Source of the DNA: Pseudomonas fluorescens
GTDB lineage: Bacteria > Pseudomonadota > Gammaproteobacteria > Pseudomonadales > Pseudomonadaceae
Length of the DNA: 64,000 nt
Assembly (NCBI GenBank): GCA_902825215.1
Contig: LR782234.1
Location: forward strand, 4,216,001 to 4,280,000
Direction: 5' to 3'
Shown here: positions 62,678-64,000 of the stretch, in pieces
Layout: each line of letters starts with the position of its first letter
How positions within the stretch are numbered: the stretch's first letter is position 1
The notes under the pieces: generated by a model
What the model saw: only the letters and a program-made list of their open reading frames with translations
Told to the model about the DNA's origin: nothing
Databases searched by the model: none
Program-made: the position numbers and the translations under genes

Positions 62678-63868
62678 ATGTCCAGACTTCCATTGGACGG
62701 TATTCGTGTCGTCGAGATTTCTCATATGGTCATGGGCCCGACTTGCGGGATGATTCTTGGTGATCTCGGTGCAGAGGTTATTAAGATCGAGCCAACACGC
62801 GGTGACGGTACACGCCGTTTGCTAGGCGCCGGTGCCGGATTTTTTCGAACCTTCAATCGCAACAAGCAATGCATCGCAATCGACGTCAATACCCCGCAAG
62901 GTCGTGACGCCGTTTTGGAGCTTATCGACACAGCTGACGTCTTTATCGAAAACTTCAAACCCGGTCGTATGCAGGAACTAGGTTTTGATTACGCAGCGGT
63001 TCGGGCGCGTAACCCGCGCATCATCTATGCCTCGCATAAAGGCTTTCTCAACGGCCCGTATGACAATCGTCTAGCGCTCGATGAAGTCGTGCAAATGATG
63101 GCAGGGCTGGCTTACATGACCGGCCCGGTTGGAAGACCTTTGCGTGCCGGTAGTTCGGTGAACGACATCATGGGTGGCATGTTCGGAGCAATCGGCGTGC
63201 TTGCCGCCCTGAATGATCGAAATATCACCGGCGTCGGACGAGAGGTGCAAAGCGCTCTCTATGAAAATTGCGTATTGCTGGCCGCTCAGCATATGCAGCA
63301 ATACGCCGTCACAGGCCAGGCTGCTGCACCCATGCCGAATCGCATCAGCGCTTGGGCGATCTATGACGTGTTCGAGTTTGCCAACGGAGAGCAGATGTTC
63401 GTGGCGGCTACTGGTGAAGGCCAATGGAACGCGTTATGCCAGTTGCTGGGCCAGACCGCATTGCTGGACGACCAAAGCCTTGCCACTAACAACGAGCGCG
63501 TCCTACAGCGGCCACGGTTGCTGGCGCACTTGAGTCAAGTCTTTGCCACCATGGACGCTCAAGCGCTGGCACTCGAGTTAGAGGCACACAGCATTCCATT
63601 TGCCCCGATTCGCCGCCCAGAAGAGCTGTTTGAGGATCCTCACCTGCTGCAAAGCGGTGGCTTGGCGAACCTTGAACTGGAGGACGGATCGACCACCGCG
63701 ATGCCGTTACTGCCACTGTCTCTGGATGGCGAGCGCCTACACCCGCGCCGGTCGATCCCACGCATCGGTGAACACACGCAAAAAGTGATGCGGGAACTAG
63801 GTTATAGCGACGCACACATTGCTGAGTTGTGCGCAGCCGGTGTTCTCAAAACTGACGTTCGAGCCTGA
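62678..63868 (+). CDS. CaiB/BaiF family III CoA transferase
   Basis: 396 residues. The opening LPLDGIRVVEISHMVMGPTC, DLGAEVIKIEP, NRNKQCIAID and the ENFKPGRMQELG segment are the landmarks of family III CoA transferases. The conserved aspartate lies further on in the MAGLAYMTG region. With the HMG-CoA lyase this suggests activation of a dicarboxylic acid by CoA transfer, then retro-Claisen cleavage. The GAGGAA ribosome-binding site is good. Confidence 0.9.
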   Translation: MSRLPLDGIRVVEISHMVMGPTCGMILGDLGAEVIKIEPTRGDGTRRLLGAGAGFFRTFNRNKQCIAIDVNTPQGRDAVLELIDTADVFIENFKPGRMQELGFDYAAVRARNPRIIYASHKGFLNGPYDNRLALDEVVQMMAGLAYMTGPVGRPLRAGSSVNDIMGGMFGAIGVLAALNDRNITGVGREVQSALYENCVLLAAQHMQQYAVTGQAAAPMPNRISAWAIYDVFEFANGEQMFVAATGEGQWNALCQLLGQTALLDDQSLATNNERVLQRPRLLAHLSQVFATMDAQALALELEAHSIPFAPIRRPEELFEDPHLLQSGGLANLELEDGSTTAMPLLPLSLDGERLHPRRSIPRIGEHTQKVMRELGYSDAHIAELCAAGVLKTDVRA

Positions 63869-63877
63869 GGGTCTGCC

Positions 63878-64000
63878 ATGGCTATTTATCAATTCGACAC
63901 ACTCATGCCGCTCATTCATACCGAAACGTTCGTTGCAGAAGACGCGACTGTTATCGGCAATGTAACTCTTGAGCAGGGCGTCAGCGTCTGGCCTCAGGCC
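63878..64000 (+). CDS. Gamma carbonic anhydrase family protein (partial, right edge)
   Basis: The first 41 codons are present (AIYQFDTLMPLIHTETFVAEDATVIGNVTLEQGVSVWPQA). The hexapeptide repeat pattern (VIGNVTL, VSVWPQA) is that of left-handed beta-helix gamma-CA/PaaY-like proteins. It is 9 bp after the CoA transferase stop and likely in the same operon; PaaY-type relatives act as thioesterases. The rest is outside the window. Confidence 0.75.
   Translation, partial: MAIYQFDTLMPLIHTETFVAEDATVIGNVTLEQGVSVWPQA

Noticed and set aside
1..64000. CRISPR array, tRNA, rRNA or integrase
   Set aside because: None could be recognised on reading. The only regular tandem repeat (51687-52346) lies within a coding region and has no spacers.

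Overview
The window looks like a chromosomal segment of a Pseudomonas-type gammaproteobacterium. The reasons are moderate-to-high GC in the metabolic half, many class-typical genes (AcpH, FrnE-like DsbA, old-yellow-enzyme/KefC set, FisR-controlled sulfide oxidation, a glutathione-reductase remnant) and Shine-Dalgarno sequences of the usual AGGA/GGAG type. Species cannot be fixed by reading alone.

Positions 1-26,300 form an accessory, defence-like island. From left to right it holds: a partial Mrr-nuclease/STAND NTPase; decayed genes (a frameshifted histidine phosphatase and a small broken gene); an AT-rich block with an HNH-like zinc protein, a DUF4238 protein and a membrane-anchored Mrr-type nuclease; a second DUF4238 gene in operon with another Mrr-type nuclease; a Gabija-like OLD nuclease/UvrD helicase pair; a giant YobI-type P-loop NTPase; a 1252-residue protein with a nuclease-like N-terminus flanked by two copies of the same small gene; a membrane protein; another Mrr-type nuclease; small hypotheticals; and a lone response-regulator receiver. 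A decayed 3' fragment of glutathione reductase (26,345-26,671) marks the island's right side. No integrase, IS, tRNA, rRNA or CRISPR array was seen.

Positions 27,000-34,100 carry a catabolic cluster of unknown substrate: aldehyde dehydrogenase, two carboxymuconolactone-decarboxylase-family proteins, an AraC regulator, a RetSat/phytoene-desaturase-like flavoprotein, a TauD-type dioxygenase and an EthD-like protein. Positions 34,200-42,800 carry a minus-strand amino-acid or amine uptake and breakdown operon: ABC importer, DAO-type oxidase, FMO-like enzyme, RidA and a Cds1-like PLP lyase, with a divergent Lrp/AsnC regulator.

Positions 42,800-53,350 are an electrophile/redox-stress region. A CMD/old-yellow-enzyme/tautomerase/KefG-KefC run on the plus strand faces an OsmC-SDR-TetR-DsbA-thioredoxin run on the minus strand. 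Similar CTACC-type palindromes lie upstream of both, so one NemR-like TetR may control both. A secreted-looking protein made of 17 tandem 13-residue repeats and a second TetR paralogue follow.

Positions 53,700-58,850 are a sulfide-oxidation locus: FisR with its three sensor cysteines, helically phased CTGCCA boxes, a sigma-54 promoter, persulfide dioxygenase, a DUF442-sulfide:quinone oxidoreductase fusion and a TauE exporter. A HEPN-motif gene and a transglutaminase-like gene follow. The window ends with a LysR-HMG-CoA lyase-CoA transferase-gamma carbonic anhydrase (partial) cluster.
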